This document shows positions 5,227-5,355 of a stretch of DNA of 5,355 bases, piece by piece; position 1 is the stretch's first letter, and every line of letters starts with the position of its first letter. The position numbers were made by a program, and so were the translations under genes. Origin of the DNA: Parcubacteria group bacterium CG10_big_fil_rev_8_21_14_0_10_35_15 (GTDB taxonomy: Bacteria; Patescibacteriota; Minisyncoccia; Minisyncoccales; GWA2-46-15); the NCBI GenBank assembly GCA_002772575.1, contig PFDL01000044.1, forward strand, positions 1 to 5,355, given 5' to 3'. The notes below the pieces were generated by a model, which was not told where the DNA came from, ran no database searches, and was given only the letters and a program-made list of their open reading frames with translations.

Positions 5227-5355
5227 GGAAATTAAAGAAGATTTCAAAAAACTGCTTGAAGATTGCCAAAAACAAAGAGATGAATATTTGGCTGGCTGGC
5301 AAAGATCCAGAGCGGATTTTTTAAATTATAAGAAAGAAGAAATTGAAAGATTTAA
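5207..5355 (+). CDS. grpE: Nucleotide exchange factor GrpE, 3'-truncated by the window edge
   Basis: The first 49 residues of GrpE, the nucleotide exchange factor of the DnaK (Hsp70) chaperone, are present. Seen: a short charged N-terminus, then KKLLEDCQKQRDEYLAGWQRS (about residues 14-34), then RADFLNYKKEEIERF (35-49). This is the coiled-coil segment and the highly conserved 'EYLAGWQRxRADFxNYKKR' type signature. The ATG lies inside hrcA in another frame, so the two genes overlap by 20 bases and are probably translationally coupled. No ribosome binding site precedes it. In most bacteria dnaK and dnaJ follow; they would lie beyond the right edge if conserved here. Confidence 0.92.
   Translation, partial: MTSEPNKEIKEDFKKLLEDCQKQRDEYLAGWQRSRADFLNYKKEEIERF

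Overview
This AT-rich window has short tightly packed genes, frequent start/stop overlaps and no recognisable Shine-Dalgarno sequences. Its gene families read like those of a Candidate Phyla Radiation (Patescibacteria, probably Parcubacteria-like) bacterium. TGA, TAA and TAG are all used as stops, so the code looks standard. The taxonomic call is an inference from gene style and cannot be proven from this window.

Positions 2-3790 form one co-directional cell-envelope operon. It holds the 3' part of a MurF-type Mur ligase, a DegT/DnrJ/EryC1-type PLP aminotransferase, a FemA/FemB-type aminoacyl transferase and FtsQ/DivIB. The first two junctions overlap by exactly 11 bases each, and ftsQ begins 1 base after the FemAB stop. 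Together they would complete the stem-peptide precursor, possibly supply an amino-modified precursor or surface sugar, add a peptide branch, and connect wall synthesis to the divisome. The murF fragment carries two repeat-like inserts that are translated in frame: a GC-rich block at 31-62 and a 13-bp inverted pair at 324-360.

Positions 3791-3966 are intergenic and rich in inverted repeats built on the word TTAGCA/TGCTAA, which is the core of the HrcA operator (CIRCE). A free-standing HTH-HNH endonuclease gene (3967-4425) follows and looks like an insertion between the wall operon and the heat-shock operon.

Positions 4444-5355 begin the heat-shock operon. A CIRCE element with the canonical 9-nt spacer overlaps the -35 box of a strong promoter, whose -10 box lies only 7 nt before the hrcA ATG, so the transcript is probably leaderless. 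hrcA is short (243 aa) and overlaps the start of grpE by 20 bases. grpE runs off the right edge. HrcA would repress its own operon through the CIRCE.

The most interesting signals are the leaderless CIRCE-controlled promoter, the additional CIRCE-like half-sites in front of the HNH gene, the structured intergenic DNA, and the translated repeats inside murF.
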